Shown here: piece by piece, positions 21,971 to 34,001 of the stretch
How positions within the stretch are numbered: the first letter of the stretch is position 1
How the letters are laid out: each line of letters begins with the position of its first letter
NCBI GenBank assembly: GCA_036417435.1
Contig: CM070899.1
Span: forward strand, 71,678,501-71,742,500
Source: Inia geoffrensis
Taxonomy: Eukaryota > Chordata > Mammalia > Artiodactyla > Iniidae
Direction of reading: 5' to 3'
Length of the DNA: 64,000 nucleotides
The notes under the pieces: model-generated
The model's database searches: none
The model's input: only the letters and a program-made list of their open reading frames with translations
Told to the model about the DNA's origin: nothing
Program-made: the position numbers and the translations under genes

Positions 21971-24589
21971 TATAATGATATATTAATAAAGAGAAAGCCA
22001 ACCGAAATTTAAACCAACATTATAGTGTTCCCTTCCTTACTTTTATTTTGTGACTATCACATTGGAAAATGACTTACTCGAAAAAATTGCTTTGAAGTTA
22101 AACTCATGGCAATTTGGGGTACAAAAGACAAAAAAAAAAAAAAAAGAATTCCCTCTTTCAAGTTTATTAAAATATCATGCCAGTATTAAGTCTTGTGTGG
22201 AGGGAAGAAGGATCATTGGTGCTCATTAAAAATAATAATGTTCATTTCTGAATGGTTTTCAGAGATGTATATTTTGGGAGAAAGAGCCACCTGTGTTCTC
22301 AAAGGTACAAATAAAAAGGGATGAGCTCGTTTCACAGGCTTCGTTTCACATTCTATGTCTTTATTACTTCAAAATGACACCTTTGCAGTTTAGATGGACC
22401 AGTAGGCACTGTTATAACTAAAATTGAATAAAATTCCTAGCTGTGTCAGAGACATTGTTCGAATTCACTTAAAAGTGTTTTATGTCACTGCTCACCATCT
22501 CCCCCTCTCTGTTCATGATCTGCCTGTGGCAAACTGTTTCTCTCTGCAACTGAAAAGATTACTCCCACTGATACTCCTCTGACAGTGTGAATATTGACTT
22601 GCACTTATAAAGGTCAGACAGTTCCACTAGTTAATAGGAGTGAGAAGAACAGTTCCAACAAGTCTCTTTGAAAGGAATTTAACCTTCAAATGGCAAAGCA
22701 TGCTGCTCTGTGGAGCCAGTTTTGGCAACTAAAAGAATACATGCTTCTCTGCTTTCCAAAAATACCAACAGGAGCCTGAAAGTTAACATTACAAAAGGGA
22801 AACAAGCATGCGATGTAGCAGACAAACTTCCATGGGAACACCATCCAGAATATGCTCTGTTATTTTTATTTTTCAAAGGGAATTGAATACTGTGAGGTAA
22901 TTCTCTGGGCCTTTAACTTGCCTCAATGTATAATAGCCTTTTCAACTTTTAAGAGCCATGTGCTGTAAAATGATAAGACACCACATACATTTCTCTCCGC
23001 ATCATTCTGACACAAGATCAAGAAAAAGGTTTAATCCCAGTGGAGCATGGCATCTCCTTACCTATCCTTTGAAAAGTGCTTTGCCTTCTGTTATTGTCTC
23101 ATGACCGAGAGTTCAGGAAAGGCTGACATAATTTAAGGTCTCTGGGAATGTGGCCTATCTGTTAATAGCAGTGTCCTGAGGGACAATGCAAGAAGGATGG
23201 GAGTGAGAAAACAGGACAGAAAATGAAAATGAGACTTCACTTTTCATCCTGATGGAAAGTAAAACCAACATTTTTAATTTTTAATAAAACACATTTATAT
23301 TGTGGCACCAGTAGCAGAAAGAACGTGCTGCATATAAATGAAGATGATTCCCTAGTTTGTCTACTGTGGAAGACAGGAGACATAATGATGAAGAGGGTCT
23401 TTTACAAGTAATAAGTAGGAAGAAGAATAAGTCCTGGGTGTCTTGGAAAGCAAAGCTTTCATGATTCCAGAGCATATTTTAGAAATGGCATTATGGCTTT
23501 CACCGCTTTAAGTCTGACATCAGCGAGATTTTAGATTGTGCTAAAACCATCCTTAATGCCCTTTCTGCCTCATCAGTGGGGGACCATTCAAGTAACAAAG
23601 TGCCAATCAGGGGCTCTTGTTCCTCTTTAGCTTGGAGATATTACTGTGGAGATTTCTGTAGGAGCATGATTCTCCGCTTGAGATGCCCTTTATTGTAACT
23701 ATAGTTAAAGGTCTGCTGACTTAGCCATTATAAACCTCTAATGTTCTCCACTACAAAAATCTGCTCTAAAATAAAGCTTAGCATACTAAGTTGGAGCCCA
23801 GGAGAGCTCTGATTTTGATAAATCTGAAGGGAATAAAATAGTCATTTGAGTTAAAAAGAGAGAAACAAAAATATAAATATCGAAGCTATATGAGTTATGT
23901 GTGTCACTGCTATCTCCAAAAATAGCATCGTTAATTAAAATGAAGTTGGAAGGTAATTACCTCATAATGTGAACTAATCATTTTTGTAAGTTTGGAATAT
24001 AAAAATGTAATTAAGAAAAAGAAAAATGGGTTATAGACAGGATAGGTTTCTTGATTCAGAAAATTGTTAAACTCAAATATTTTCTGAAAATGTGGGACCT
24101 GTATTGCTATTGCAGAGTCCTTGCAGTCTTTGAGTCAATAAGTCAGATATTGCTAATGCTCAAGCCTCTCCCTGTAAGTTTCTTAGCCATATTTAAAAGC
24201 TTTACTAATTGAATTGAAGCAGAAATAGAAATTTGTAAAAAAAAATGTAACAGCAACCTAGAGGCAGAGTATTATCAAGAAATAGATCTCCACATTTTTT
24301 ATTTTGAAGACTAATATTAAAAATGTAAACTTTTAATGTCTTATTTTTAAGAAAATATCTAAAAATGCACTTTTCTAGTGATGCAAAATCTTTTCAGAAT
24401 TTTTAAAAAAATCAAAACATGTTAATAATAAGTTTCCAAGCACATCAAACTTTCTGCAGAAAACAAAACAAACAAAACAAAACAAAACAAAAAACTACCT
24501 TAAGTCTCTGGAGAGTAAAGGATGGTAGGCAGATTGTGGGGATGCATTGATACTTATAATATCTTTGAGAGTGAAAGGATGTCTCTTTT
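21971..24589. other. Repeat-poor unique sequence
   Basis: About 2.6 kb with no SINE, LTR or L1 that I can recognise, the longest such stretch in the left half of the window. It has a poly-A run at 22130-22145 and an (AAAAC)n tract at 24460-24494. Homeodomain-type AT-rich motifs such as 'ttaattaaaatgaag' and 'ggtaattacctcataatg' occur around 23930-23970. No open frame looks coding. Lack of repeats is compatible with a conserved non-coding region, but conservation cannot be judged here. Confidence 0.45.
24460..24494. repeat. (AAAAC)n simple repeat
   Basis: Repeated aaaac units with minor variation. Confidence 0.85.
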
Positions 24590-24960
24590 TAGACAGTGTG
24601 GTCAGGAAAGGCCATTCTGAGGATTCATATTGGTGCTAAGAAGTAATATATATGTCTCAGCCAACTAATAGAATTTCTGGGGAGGAATATTGGAGTCAAA
24701 GGGAAGAACAATTGCTGATGTACTAGGGCAAAACTTGGTATGTTCTGGAAGGAAAACGGAGACCCATGGAGCTCAACACTAGAGATTAAGAGGCAGACTG
24801 ATGAAAAATAAAGTTGGAGAGGAAGACAGGAGCCATATCATACATCAAAATGAAATTTACCTAAGGCCTACTTTATGCCAGGGACTGTACAGAAATACAA
24901 ATAAGACACAATTCTTGCTCTAAGGGATCTCCCAATCCAGTGGTGAAATGAGTTTTTGGA
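24590..24960 (-). mobile_element. Ancient L2 LINE fragments (two adjacent pieces)
   Basis: The first piece (to about 24850) contains 'tgtggtcaggaaaggccatt' and 'gatgtactagggcaaaac'. The second begins again at an L2 3' end with 'ggcctactttatgccaggga' and 'ggatctcccaatccagtgg'. Both are in reverse orientation. Confidence 0.5.
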
Positions 24961-25064
24961 TTTGCTGTCAAAGAAGATTGTTGCAGGTGGATCCTAGTCA
25001 GGTCTATATTCAATCATCTCCCAGCTCAGAATTAGACAGAGAAAGTCCTCAAAAAGTGTTTTTT

Positions 25065-25098
25065 GGATGGATGGATGGATGAATGAATGGATGGATGA
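25065..25098. repeat. (GGAT)n/(GAAT)n tetranucleotide microsatellite
   Basis: Tandem ggat units with two gaat variants. The plus-strand repeat gives the odd HSFIHPSI-like peptide in the minus-strand open frame here (24994-25356), which is not a gene. Confidence 0.85.
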
Positions 25099-25424
25099 CA
25101 CACTGAGAAAGTCCAGCTGGCTGCTGAAACACCTCACAAGTGATATTTTCTTGGTACTGTCACCACATACAGACTCTGAAATTGAGTGTAATTTGATGGC
25201 TAAACATTCAGATAAAATGTTATAAACCCATATATGTCTACCCAGTTGGCTTCTGACCAGTTTAAGATTTGGGGCAGGTTGCATAACTTTTGTTTCCTCA
25301 TCTATAAAATATCCATAACTACCTATCATATATATACATATATATGATATTTTCAATTTTCTTTAGCAAAATTGAGTAGTTCTAGAAGCACTAATTAGGA
25401 ATAGTAGTGATATAAGGCATTATA

Positions 25425-25631
25425 TATATATATTTTTTTGCAGTACATGGGCCTCTCACTGCTGTGGTCTCTCCCGTTGCAGAGCACAGGCTCCAGACAC
25501 GCAGGCTCAGCGGCCATGGCTTACGGGCCCAGCCACTCCGCGGAATGTGGGATCTTCCCGGACTGGGGCACGAACCCGTGTCCCCTGCATCGGCAGGCGG
25601 ACTCTCAACCACTGCGCCACCAGGGAAGCCC
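25425..25631 (-). mobile_element. CHR-2-type SINE, complete
   Basis: Minus-strand copy with very legible body ('ccactgcgccaccagggaag', 'cagcggccatggcttacggg'). The 11-bp duplication aaggcattata is perfect at 25414-25424 and 25632-25642. The low apparent divergence and exact duplication suggest a fairly recent insertion. Confidence 0.95.
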
Positions 25632-25839
25632 AAGGCATTATAATTTGATGGTCACAGAAAAGATTAAGAAGAAAGGAGTCTTTTGGTTGTTACAAAGTAG
25701 TCTCTTCTGGAATTCTAGTTTCTTAAGTTTTTTTATTCTCCCTTATTTTGTTGTATCATTATACCTCTTTTCATTGACTTTATATAAAATATCCTCAAGT
25801 TTCTCACATCTCACAAAACTATTCTTCCTTTAACCTTGC

Positions 25840-26370
25840 ATTTACAACTACCTGCTGCACTATTCCCAAGCTTTCTTTCCTAGTCAAGCCTCGAGAAATA
25901 ATAAGCTATACTCATCACGTCCACTTCTCCACCTTCCATTCCTTCTCCAATCACTAAAATATGACTTTCGTCCCCATTATTTTTCTGAACTGTTTTCTCC
26001 AAGGGTTCCATCAACACACTTAATAAATCAACTACACATACACTTTAATCCTAAGTATACTCGTCTTTTCTCAGTTTTTGCCTCTGTTAACCACGGCATC
26101 TATCTTAAAAATAGGTTATCATTTTCTATCATGCAAATTCTTCCTGACTCTCTTCCTATCCTTTCTATGAGCATTCCTTCAAGAATATTCCCACTGGTGT
26201 TTCCCCAAGTACCTAATCACACCATCTATTTCTTTTCCTTATGTAATTTTTGGGGGCAAAAATGTTAACTACCACATGCTCTCAGATAAATCATTCATGT
26301 ATATCTGGCACCTACAAGAGTTCTTGGTGCTAAGGAAGTATTTAGTCAATATGTTTTGAATAAACAGATG
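25840..26370 (+). mobile_element. Ancient L2 LINE fragment
   Basis: Forward-orientation pyrimidine-rich L2 sequence: 'tactcgtcttttctcagttt' and 'ttgcctctgttaaccacggc' match the segment encoding the reverse-transcriptase aspartate region. The right end has 'atatctggcacctac' and 'agtcaatatgttttgaataa' as in the L2 3' end. Internally deleted. Confidence 0.5.
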
Positions 26371-26639
26371 GGTGGATGGATGAATCTATCACCACCTAGA
26401 AACCTTTGGGATGAATGTGAGCCATGGACATTTTAGAGATCACATAATTTAAAATATACTGCATACCAATATTTAGAATTTTTTAAATGCAGATTATAAA
26501 TTCTTTTGGAAAAAAAGGGAAATCTAGCAGCATTGACCCCACATTCCAGCATGGCAATGATCCTTTCGAGCTGAGCCATATTTGTGCCCTGTAATGAAGC
26601 ATGTGTTGTCCAATTTGGCACAAAGTCCGTCTCCCTCAT
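26371..26639. other. Unrecognised sequence
   Basis: Short stretch between two L2 pieces. Contains short open frames on both strands with no recognisable product. Confidence 0.4.
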
Positions 26640-27100
26640 TTATGTTATCTGCCTCATCCCAGTAAGCATTCCATTAAACACCTCAAACAAAACAGACTGC
26701 AGATATATACATCCAATATAACACAGACAATATTAGTTATTTCTCCTCTAATTTTCTCATCAATATCCTCCTTACCTGTGTATCCAATTGCAATGAAGAA
26801 AAATATTGTCCATGTTACTTAAGCCAGAAAACGGGGGCCTTGGATTTTGCTCCCATTTACTTACTCCAACTTATCAAGCCTACAAGGTATCAGTATACAT
26901 CATAATTATCTCTAATTTATTTCCTCCTCTCTTTATTTTAGGCACATGTCACCTTTCCCCACAAATGTTGTGATGGGCTCTTAACTCCTTTTCTGGCTTG
27001 TTCATGTCTTCTCTCTATTCATCCATCAGAAGATCTCCCATATACCTCTCAAGTCTCAGCTCTAGTGCTGTGTTCTCTGAGAAACTTATCTGATAGGAGG
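26640..27100 (+). mobile_element. Ancient L2 LINE fragment
   Basis: 'acttaagccagaaaacgggg', 'ccttggattttgctcccatt' and later 'cctctcaagtctcagctcta' with 'tctctgagaaacttatctga' correspond to L2 reverse-transcriptase and 3' regions in forward order. Confidence 0.55.
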
Positions 27101-27159
27101 AAATGCATCTATTTCTCCCTGTATCTAGTAAATTAATATTTATGTAATATAGTATTAGA

Positions 27160-27390
27160 AAAATAATAACAATGACATTACAGCCAAAATACATTAAGCA
27201 CTTTACATAGAACAAGTACCATTCTAATAACTTAATATATATGTTCTCATTTTATCTGTGCAAGAGTAAGAAATAGATAATTATCAATATACAGAGTTGA
27301 AGAAGAAGAGGTACAGACAGATATATTAATTTGACCAAGGTAGGGTTAGGGTTCAAAATCTGCTATTCTGATTTCAGAGCATATAGTCTC
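27160..27390 (-). mobile_element. MIR SINE
   Basis: Reads as a reverse-complement MIR: 'taagcactttacatagaaca', 'tatgttctcattttatctgt', 'gttgaagaagaagaggtaca' and 'tgaccaaggtagggttaggg'. MIRs are ancient tRNA-derived SINEs mobilised by L2. Confidence 0.65.
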
Positions 27391-29139
27391 TTAAATCTGT
27401 ATGTGATTGTTCAACCATTCAACAAACATCATCAATTTATTTTAAGGCTTTATAAGAGTTTTGTAGTTCTTGTAATCTGTGTGATTTATATAGTGACCAA
27501 CACCCAAAAGAAGGTAAAGAAATTTTGCTGAATAACTGAATGAATGGCACAGCTGCCTGAATTGGTAAGGAGATCATGCAAACAATCAATCTCCCATTTG
27601 TTGTCAAAGACTCCTCAGTGAATGCCACTTAAAAGTGAGATTTTTTTTTTCCTTTGTCTTAAGGCTGTCCTCTAAAGTGGCTGAAGCCTATGTTTAGATA
27701 TTAAACATGCTATAGCACAATTATGGCAAAGGCATTTGCATTTAGGCCTCAATGCTTTTAACTTGATATTCAATGTGTTGAGCGATTCGTATCTGGGCAG
27801 CCCAGCCTCTGAGGGCCTAGTTGGTAGCTTAGCCACAGTTTGTGAATCTATTCATTTATTTATTTTTGGTGTAATAGCCAAGTCATATACAGTATAAAAG
27901 AAACTGTTTCTGGCCCCTCAGCAGCAGCTAGAAAACTTGCTTTTGAGTAGAGGCTTGTTTACTGACTATGAGATCCAGGTACAATAGAGAAATGCAAGTA
28001 GCTAGGAAGAGGCAGATGAGTTACAGAGAAAGTGAAATTATGAAAAGAACAAAAACAGAATAAAGACATTGCAAATTCAAAATTTTGTGGGTTGAACAGT
28101 TCCATATGTTGACATGCTGCCAGTTTGAATCTACTGACAAGTGACTAAACTGAAGAGGAATGAAGGTCATAGGGTTAAATAGTTTGAGAAAATTTGAGGT
28201 TGAGGTAGTAGCTCTAGATATAAATATTGAAGATACAGCACTTGTTGCCTGTACAACACTCTTGACATTAAACATGCTATTTCCCTAAGACATCTGCTCT
28301 CTAATATGTAATTTTTTAAGTAAGCACATCTTTTTTGTTGTTGTCATTAATGAAACTATAACTACCTAAGGACAGGTACTAATCACTATACCTTTAGTAT
28401 CTACCATGGTGCTTAGCTCAGTACACCCACTGGATTCTGGAAAAATAAAGGTGAACTATACATCAATCAACTAGGAAGCATTTTCAGCCCAGTGAGATTC
28501 AATATATTTGGGTTCTCAAGCTGATGATCTATAATTTAGAATTTGTTTATATCTGAGATTTTTTTTTCCTTTTGATCTTGTAACTTTGAAGCAGGAATTT
28601 AATGATCCCAAATAACTCTAGTTGAATAACTGTATTTGAAATAAATTTGATTTGAGAAAAGTATTGGTTAAGCCTTATTTTTTTTTCCTGGAGAAATATG
28701 TATTTAGACTGTCAGAGCAAACTAATAATTTTCCTTCAAATTTGTATTAATATCTCACAGAAGAACAAGAGAAGTAATCTTTGTTTACAGAACTTCTTTT
28801 GTGTTAGTGGGATGATTCATGCCAAAATGCAGTTTCTCTCAAATGTGTCGTTATAATAGAGGACTTCACACTTCTTTTTGTTAAATTACAATACTATAAT
28901 ATGTGATATTTTAAGTTTTCTTAATGAAAATATAACTTTGTGAAACATTATTGCTATTAAGAGAATAAATCCATGCATTGTGAAGTTCATGACACATTTT
29001 GAATGTATAGATATTATGACTCATGTATATTCTAGCTTAACCTCCAGTTTAGAATTACACAATTAAATCCCAAAAATAGTTTATTCATTTTCTTCAAAAT
29101 GTTAGTCCCACAACAAAGTTATAAGGGTAGCATTTAATA
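27391..29139. other. Mostly unique sequence
   Basis: About 1.75 kb with no named transposon and no credible gene. Contains T-rich runs (27641-27650, 28560-28568, 28679-28687). Confidence 0.5.
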
Positions 29140-29290
29140 GGAATGGTAGCTCATTTAGATGATCATAGAAATTGATTTTTAAAGGGATTTTTGGATTATT
29201 TTATAAATGAGGAAACTGAGACTCCAGTGATGTGCCCAAACTCCTAACATTAACTGGTGCTAGAAAACTATTTAAGAGCTAACCTGGAAT
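29140..29290 (-). mobile_element. MIR SINE fragment
   Basis: 'ataaatgaggaaactgagac', 'gtgatgtgcccaaactcc' and 'ttaagagctaacctgg' follow the reverse-complement MIR core in order. Confidence 0.6.
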
Positions 29291-29734
29291 TTTCTGCTAC
29301 CATCTATAACTGCTAACTACTACTGGAATAGCCTTCTTACAAAAAACTATCATAAAAGTGGAAAAAATTATGAGTCAATTGTTTTTAGGCACTGGATTAC
29401 AAGCAGCAGAACACTGTGGTCCCTAAAAGAGGGGAACTCAGAGGTCAACACCACAACACTCAGGGTTGATCTTTGGAAGAGGAGGGAGGTACAGTATTGG
29501 AGCCACAGAAATCCATGTGAGGAGGTTTCCTGAGAATCCTGCATTGGGGGCTGGGCTATGAACACACAGGGTGACACTATAAAAAGATTACCAGAAAGCA
29601 GATGCTACAGAGTTGAGAACAGAACAGAGATAGTAGAGGTTAAGTGTTGCCGGTAGATGTTGGAGTTTTGTCCCAGACAGAGTAGAGAGATTTTAGTGAT
29701 ATTCTGTTGTTGCTGTTGGGCATGATCATAGGCT
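29291..29734. other. Unique or unrecognised sequence
   Basis: About 440 bp with a 69-codon minus-strand frame (29368-29577) of no recognisable family. Confidence 0.45.
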
Positions 29735-29923
29735 TGTTTATTTTTTAACTTTGTCTTTTTCCTTAATTATAGATTCATTTGCAGTTGTAAAAAATAATAC
29801 AAAGAGATTCTAGATACTGTATCAGTTTCCCTATTGGTTATAACCATTGTACAATGTCACAACGAAGGAACTGATGTGGATAAAATCCATACACCTTACT
29901 CAGATTTCACTAGTTTGCATGTA

Positions 29924-29967
<44 letters not shown>

Positions 29968-30010
29968 AGTTCTATGCAATTTTATAACGTGTACCAATTA
30001 GTTCAATCAT
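29735..30010 (-). mobile_element. Old L1 3' UTR fragment with internal (GT)n
   Basis: 'tagattcatttgcagttgta', 'caatgtcacaacgaaggaac', 'ttactcagatttcactagtt' and 'agttctatgcaattttataa' match the reverse complement of a known L1 3' UTR block that itself carries a (GT)n stretch (here 29929-29964). Confidence 0.65.
29929..29964. repeat. (GT)n microsatellite
   Basis: About 17 uninterrupted GT units inside the L1 3' UTR fragment. Confidence 0.95.
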
Positions 30011-30759
30011 TCACCTACTGAAGATCAGCTCCTATGGGCACGCAGACACCAGGGATAGGGATGCCAACCAACGCTGCTTCCAAGCTGCTTTATTTAGTCA
30101 TATTGTTACCAGATTAAGGTGGAAGTTCAGATCACTGTTGGACCCCACTGACACTAAATTGTGTAAACTGGGGCACAATCTGTTTACCCAGAGTGGAGGA
30201 CGGAAGATTACCTCCCTGAGCAGCACAGCAAACGCTACGTAGTGGCACTGCCTGCTTTGGGTGGGGGATGGAAAAAAAGCTCCCTGCTCGCCCACCAAAG
30301 CCATGTGGGGTATGGAGGGGAAGTTCTAGTCTTTCGAGTGTTGCAGCTGGAGGACTACAATTACAAAGAATTATTGGACTTCTGATTGACCAAGATAGAC
30401 CCCATTTCTCCTAGGATCTCCTTCTGACAACTAAAAAACTGGCATAACAGCAAATTAGCACAGAAACACTTTCAAAGGTAAAAGAAGATGATAGGCTTCC
30501 TAGAACCTTGAGATTTTAGGAACAACATGGTGGTACATTTTCTGAGTTCCTTTGTTGTCATCCTTATAGCCTGGCCAGGGAGGGGGAGCAGGGGTAGGAG
30601 AAGCCTCTATCTTGGACCTGTCAATAGGAACAAACAAAACACTTCAAGGAAAGCCTCTTCCTCCTAACCAAAGGACAGGGAAAAGGGCAGTCTGACAACA
30701 AAAAATCCTTTTGGCAATACCCACCCTATTCCAGCCAAAAATCAGTGGGTGTTCAGAAA
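30011..30759. other. Unassigned sequence, partly GC-richer
   Basis: About 750 bp including purine/GC-rich stretches such as 'ggagtggaggacggaag'-like text and 'ccagggagggggagcagggg'. It may be part of an old L1 or another repeat. I could not assign it, and no gene is visible. Confidence 0.35.
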
Positions 30760-30821
30760 GTCTGAAAAACATTAAAAACTAACTGGAATTAACTGACATG
30801 TACGGAACATTACACCTCCAG

Positions 30822-30822
<1 letters not shown>

Positions 30823-30860
<38 letters not shown>
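30823..30860. repeat. (CA)n microsatellite
   Basis: About 18 AC units within the old L1. Confidence 0.95.
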
Positions 30861-30861
<1 letters not shown>

Positions 30862-32472
30862 TCTCAAGTACATTTGCAACATTCACCAAGATAAAACGTG
30901 CTAAGCCAACAAAATAGTCTAAATGTATTTTAAAGGTTAAATCCTATAAAGTAGTCTTTTACATCACAACAAAATTATATTAGCAACCAATAAGAAAGAG
31001 ATATTTGGAAATTAAACATTTCCAAATAACGTATAGATCAAAGAAGAAATTTTAAGGTAAATGAGAAAATATTCAGAAATGAATAATAATATAAATAAAA
31101 TATGTCAAAATATCTGGGATGCAGCTAAAGAGGTACTTGGAGGGAATTTAGAACTTTTAATGCCTATATAAGCTAAGATAAATGATATAAGTTTCTATAA
31201 ATAAAAGCCAAAAAAGAGAAATCAGATAACAAAGAAAGTCAACATATAAAAAAGCCAATCATTGAAAATTTTAATAAAGTTTATAAACACCTAGAAATGC
31301 TAATTAAGAATAAAAAGAGTAAACATAAATTATCTATATTAGGAATGCAAGAGGAGACATCACAAACAATCCTATGTATATTAAAAGAGTAAAATCAGAA
31401 TATTAATAATAATTTTATGCCAAAAAGCCCCACAAATTTTGAAAACGAACTTTAAAATTATATAAATTGAATTCAAAACAAAAATCATCCTATAAATAAA
31501 ATTCTTAAATGATTTAATTCCAAGCTTTCACAAATTTTACCAGAAAACAAAACAGAACTGATTTCATTTTGAGACTGGCATAATCCTGATACCTGACAAA
31601 GAGATTATTAAAAGAAAACAAGTGATCTACCATATCCTTCATTAGAATAGACACATAAATCTAAAACAAAATGTTAACAAACTGAATAATAAAGTAGATG
31701 AAAAGGATAATCCATCATGAACACATAATCATATTCCCTGGATTATAAGATTGAGTCAATTTATGAAAATCAATCATTGCAATTCACCATACTAACAGAA
31801 TAAAAGAGAAAAATCATGTGATCATACAAGAATGTTTATTATCACCCCTCCTATTACATATTGAACTGGAGTATTATCTAGTTTGATAAGGCAAGGAAAG
31901 CTTACATTTTTAAAAATAAGAAAGAAAAAATGAAAATTGTCTTTATTTATATAGATAGTATATCTATCTAACTAGGATGTCTTAAGGAATATAAGAAAAT
32001 ATTGATTGAATTTAGCAAGATCACAGGACTCAAGGTCAAATACAATAATCAATTTTACTTCTGAATACTAGACTTTTTTTTACATTACAAAAAATAAGAA
32101 TCTAGACTTTGTGTTCCATCAGAAGTACAGGTCAATTAAACAGTATAGAAATATTGTCAATTAATGATATATGGCCAATTGACTTTTGACAATGGTTACA
32201 AAGTAATTGAATGTGGAAAGAATAGTCTTTTCAGAAAGTGGCTCTAGAGCAACTGAATATCTACACTGAAAAAAAAAAAATGAACCGCAATTCCTAAATT
32301 GACCATTGTCAAAAGTAATTTGAAAAGGGTCAATAAGAAAGGAGGAAATCTTCACAAACTTGAGGTAGGCAAGCATTGCACAACATAGGCAGGAGACGAA
32401 TACCACTGAGAGTACTAACCATTAGAGAGTTAAATACATTTAATTTAAATTAAAAAACTATTGCTCTTTGAA

Positions 32473-32718
32473 CAGACTTGTAGTTGCCAAGGGGGAGGGA
32501 GGTGGGGGAGGGATGGATTAGAAGTTTGGGATTAGCAGATACAACCTATTATATATGGGATGGATAAACAACAAGGTCTTACTGTATAGCACAGGGAACT
32601 ATATTCAATAGCCTGTGATAAAGCATAATGGGAAGGAATATGTATAACTGAATCACTTTGCTGTACAGCAGAAATTAACACAACATTGTAAATCAACTGT
32701 ACTTCAATAAATTTTTTG
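32473..32718 (+). mobile_element. Young-looking L1 3' UTR end, 246 bp, nested in old L1
   Basis: Contains 'acagacttgtagttgccaag', 'atggataaacaacaaggtct' and 'ctttgctgtacagcagaaat' and ends 'cttcaataaattttttg'. It is the same L1 3' end type as 5600-6590. Imperfect direct repeats beginning 'aaaactatt' at 32454-32472 and 32719-32737 mark the insertion. It is severely 5'-truncated. Confidence 0.85.
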
Positions 32719-32816
32719 AAAACTATTTTTCTTTTAAAGATGCCTTTATAAAATTAAAAATACAAACCAAAGATTGGAAGAAAAAATATATACACATATG
32801 TATATGTAATATATGT

Positions 32817-32827
32817 ATACACACATG

Positions 32828-32860
<33 letters not shown>

Positions 32861-32864
32861 ACAA
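32817..32864. repeat. (CA)n microsatellite
   Basis: Interrupted (ac)n tract next to a (ta/ca)-rich stretch from 32788. Its complement gives the Cys/Val-alternating peptide in a minus-strand open frame, which is not a gene. Confidence 0.95.
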
Positions 32865-33237
32865 AGAACTGTTCCCAGAATCCATAAGGAACATTTAGAA
32901 ACTCAATAAGAAGAAGACAAATAACTAAATAAAACAATGGGCAAAATGTTTGGACACAGATTTCATTAATAGCTCTAAGCACAACTATGCTCAACTTCAG
33001 TCATCAGAGAAATGTAAATTAAACTCACTCTGAGAATATTTTTTTACACTTACTAGAATGATTAAATTTTAAAATAATGGCAACCATTTGATAATTTAAC
33101 AAAAATTTAAAATTAAGTGCTGGCAAGCATGTGGTATAACTAGAAGATTCATCAATGCTGGAAAGTATTTTAGTAGTTTTAATCCTAGGCATTTTAGACA
33201 AGAGTAATGAAATATACGTTCAAAAAAGAAAAACCTT

Positions 33238-33477
33238 GGGACTTCCTGGTGGTCCAGTGGTTAAGAATCCGCCTTCCAATGCAAGGGACGCACGTTCAAT
33301 CCCTGGTCAAGGAAATAAGATCCCACACGCTGCAGGGTAACTAAGCCTGCGCGCTGCAACTACTGAACGCATGCACTCGAGAGCCCGAGCACCACAACTA
33401 GAGAGAAGCCAGTGTGCTGCAACAAAGATCTCGCGTGCCACAGCTAAGACCTCACGCAGCCAAATAAATAAGTAAAT
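33238..33477 (+). mobile_element. CHR-1-type SINE nested in old L1
   Basis: Starts 'gggacttcctggtggtccag' (box A region) with 'acgttcaatccctggtcaag' (box B region). Its body has the 'gcaactactgaacgcatgc' unit and it ends in an (aaat)n-like tail. Direct repeats around 'aaacctt' (33231-33237) and 'aagcctt' (33481-33487) flank it. Confidence 0.9.
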
Positions 33478-33882
33478 GAAAAGCCTTACACTGGAACCAA
33501 TTCTAATTTCCATCAACAGGAGAATGGAAAACAAATTGTGGTATATTCCTACAATGGTGTGTTATTCAACAATAAGGAATAAACTACGGATAAACGCAGT
33601 AATAAGGATGAGTGTCTCTCAAAAACAGTATACTCTGTGCAATAAGCCAGAGACAGAAGAGTACAAATGATATTTTTCTATTTATATGGAGTTCTGGAAT
33701 AGCCAAAATTAATGTATAGTGATACAGCAGATAAGTGATTGCCTGAGGTAGGATGGGTGCTGTAAAGAGTATGAAGCAGCTTTCTGAAGTGATGGAAGTG
33801 TTTCATATCTTGATGGGTGTATCATTTGCCGAAATTTATCAAACTGTGAATTTATAATTTGTGCATTTTATTACGTATGTTA

Positions 33883-33962
33883 TTGGGTTGGCCCAAAAGT
33901 TCGTTCGGGTTTTTCTGTAAGATGTTATGGAAAAACTTGAACAAAATTTTGGGCCAACCCAA
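33883..33962. mobile_element. Mariner-type MITE, 80 bp, with intact terminal inverted repeats and TA duplication
   Basis: The ends ttgggttggcccaaaagttc and its near-perfect complement ending 'gggccaacccaa' fold into a hairpin. TA at 33881-33882 and 33963-33964 is the target-site duplication of Tc1/mariner elements. The middle 'gatgttatggaaaaac' is the junction of the two ends. It has no coding capacity and would have been moved by a mariner transposase from elsewhere. Similar MITEs are known from cattle and other cetartiodactyls. Confidence 0.93.
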
Positions 33963-34001
33963 TACATTCTGGTAAATGGAAAAAACGAAAAAAAAAAAAA
34001 T

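Larger units (their letters stand above)
30760..34001 (+). mobile_element. Old L1 (L1M-type), long but decayed, with three nested insertions
   Basis: Forward L1 order is clear: 'aacattcaccaagataaaac', 'agagatatttggaaattaaa', 'tgggatgcagctaaagaggt' (early reverse-transcriptase region), 'ttatgaaaatcaatcattgc', then 'catcagagaaatgtaaatta', 'aattgtggtatattcctaca' and the 3' UTR. It ends at an A-rich tail at about 33978-34001. ORF2 is shredded by stops. Nested in it are a younger L1 3' end (32473-32718), a CHR SINE (33238-33477) and a mariner MITE (33883-33962). Confidence 0.85.

Noticed and set aside
24994..25356. 120-codon minus-strand frame with 'HSFIHPSI' motif
   Set aside because: The motif is encoded by the (GGAT)n microsatellite at 25065-25098, and the rest shows no family resemblance.
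32746..32994. 82-codon minus-strand frame rich in Cys and Val
   Set aside because: The Cys/Val run is the translation of a (GT)n microsatellite within an L1.
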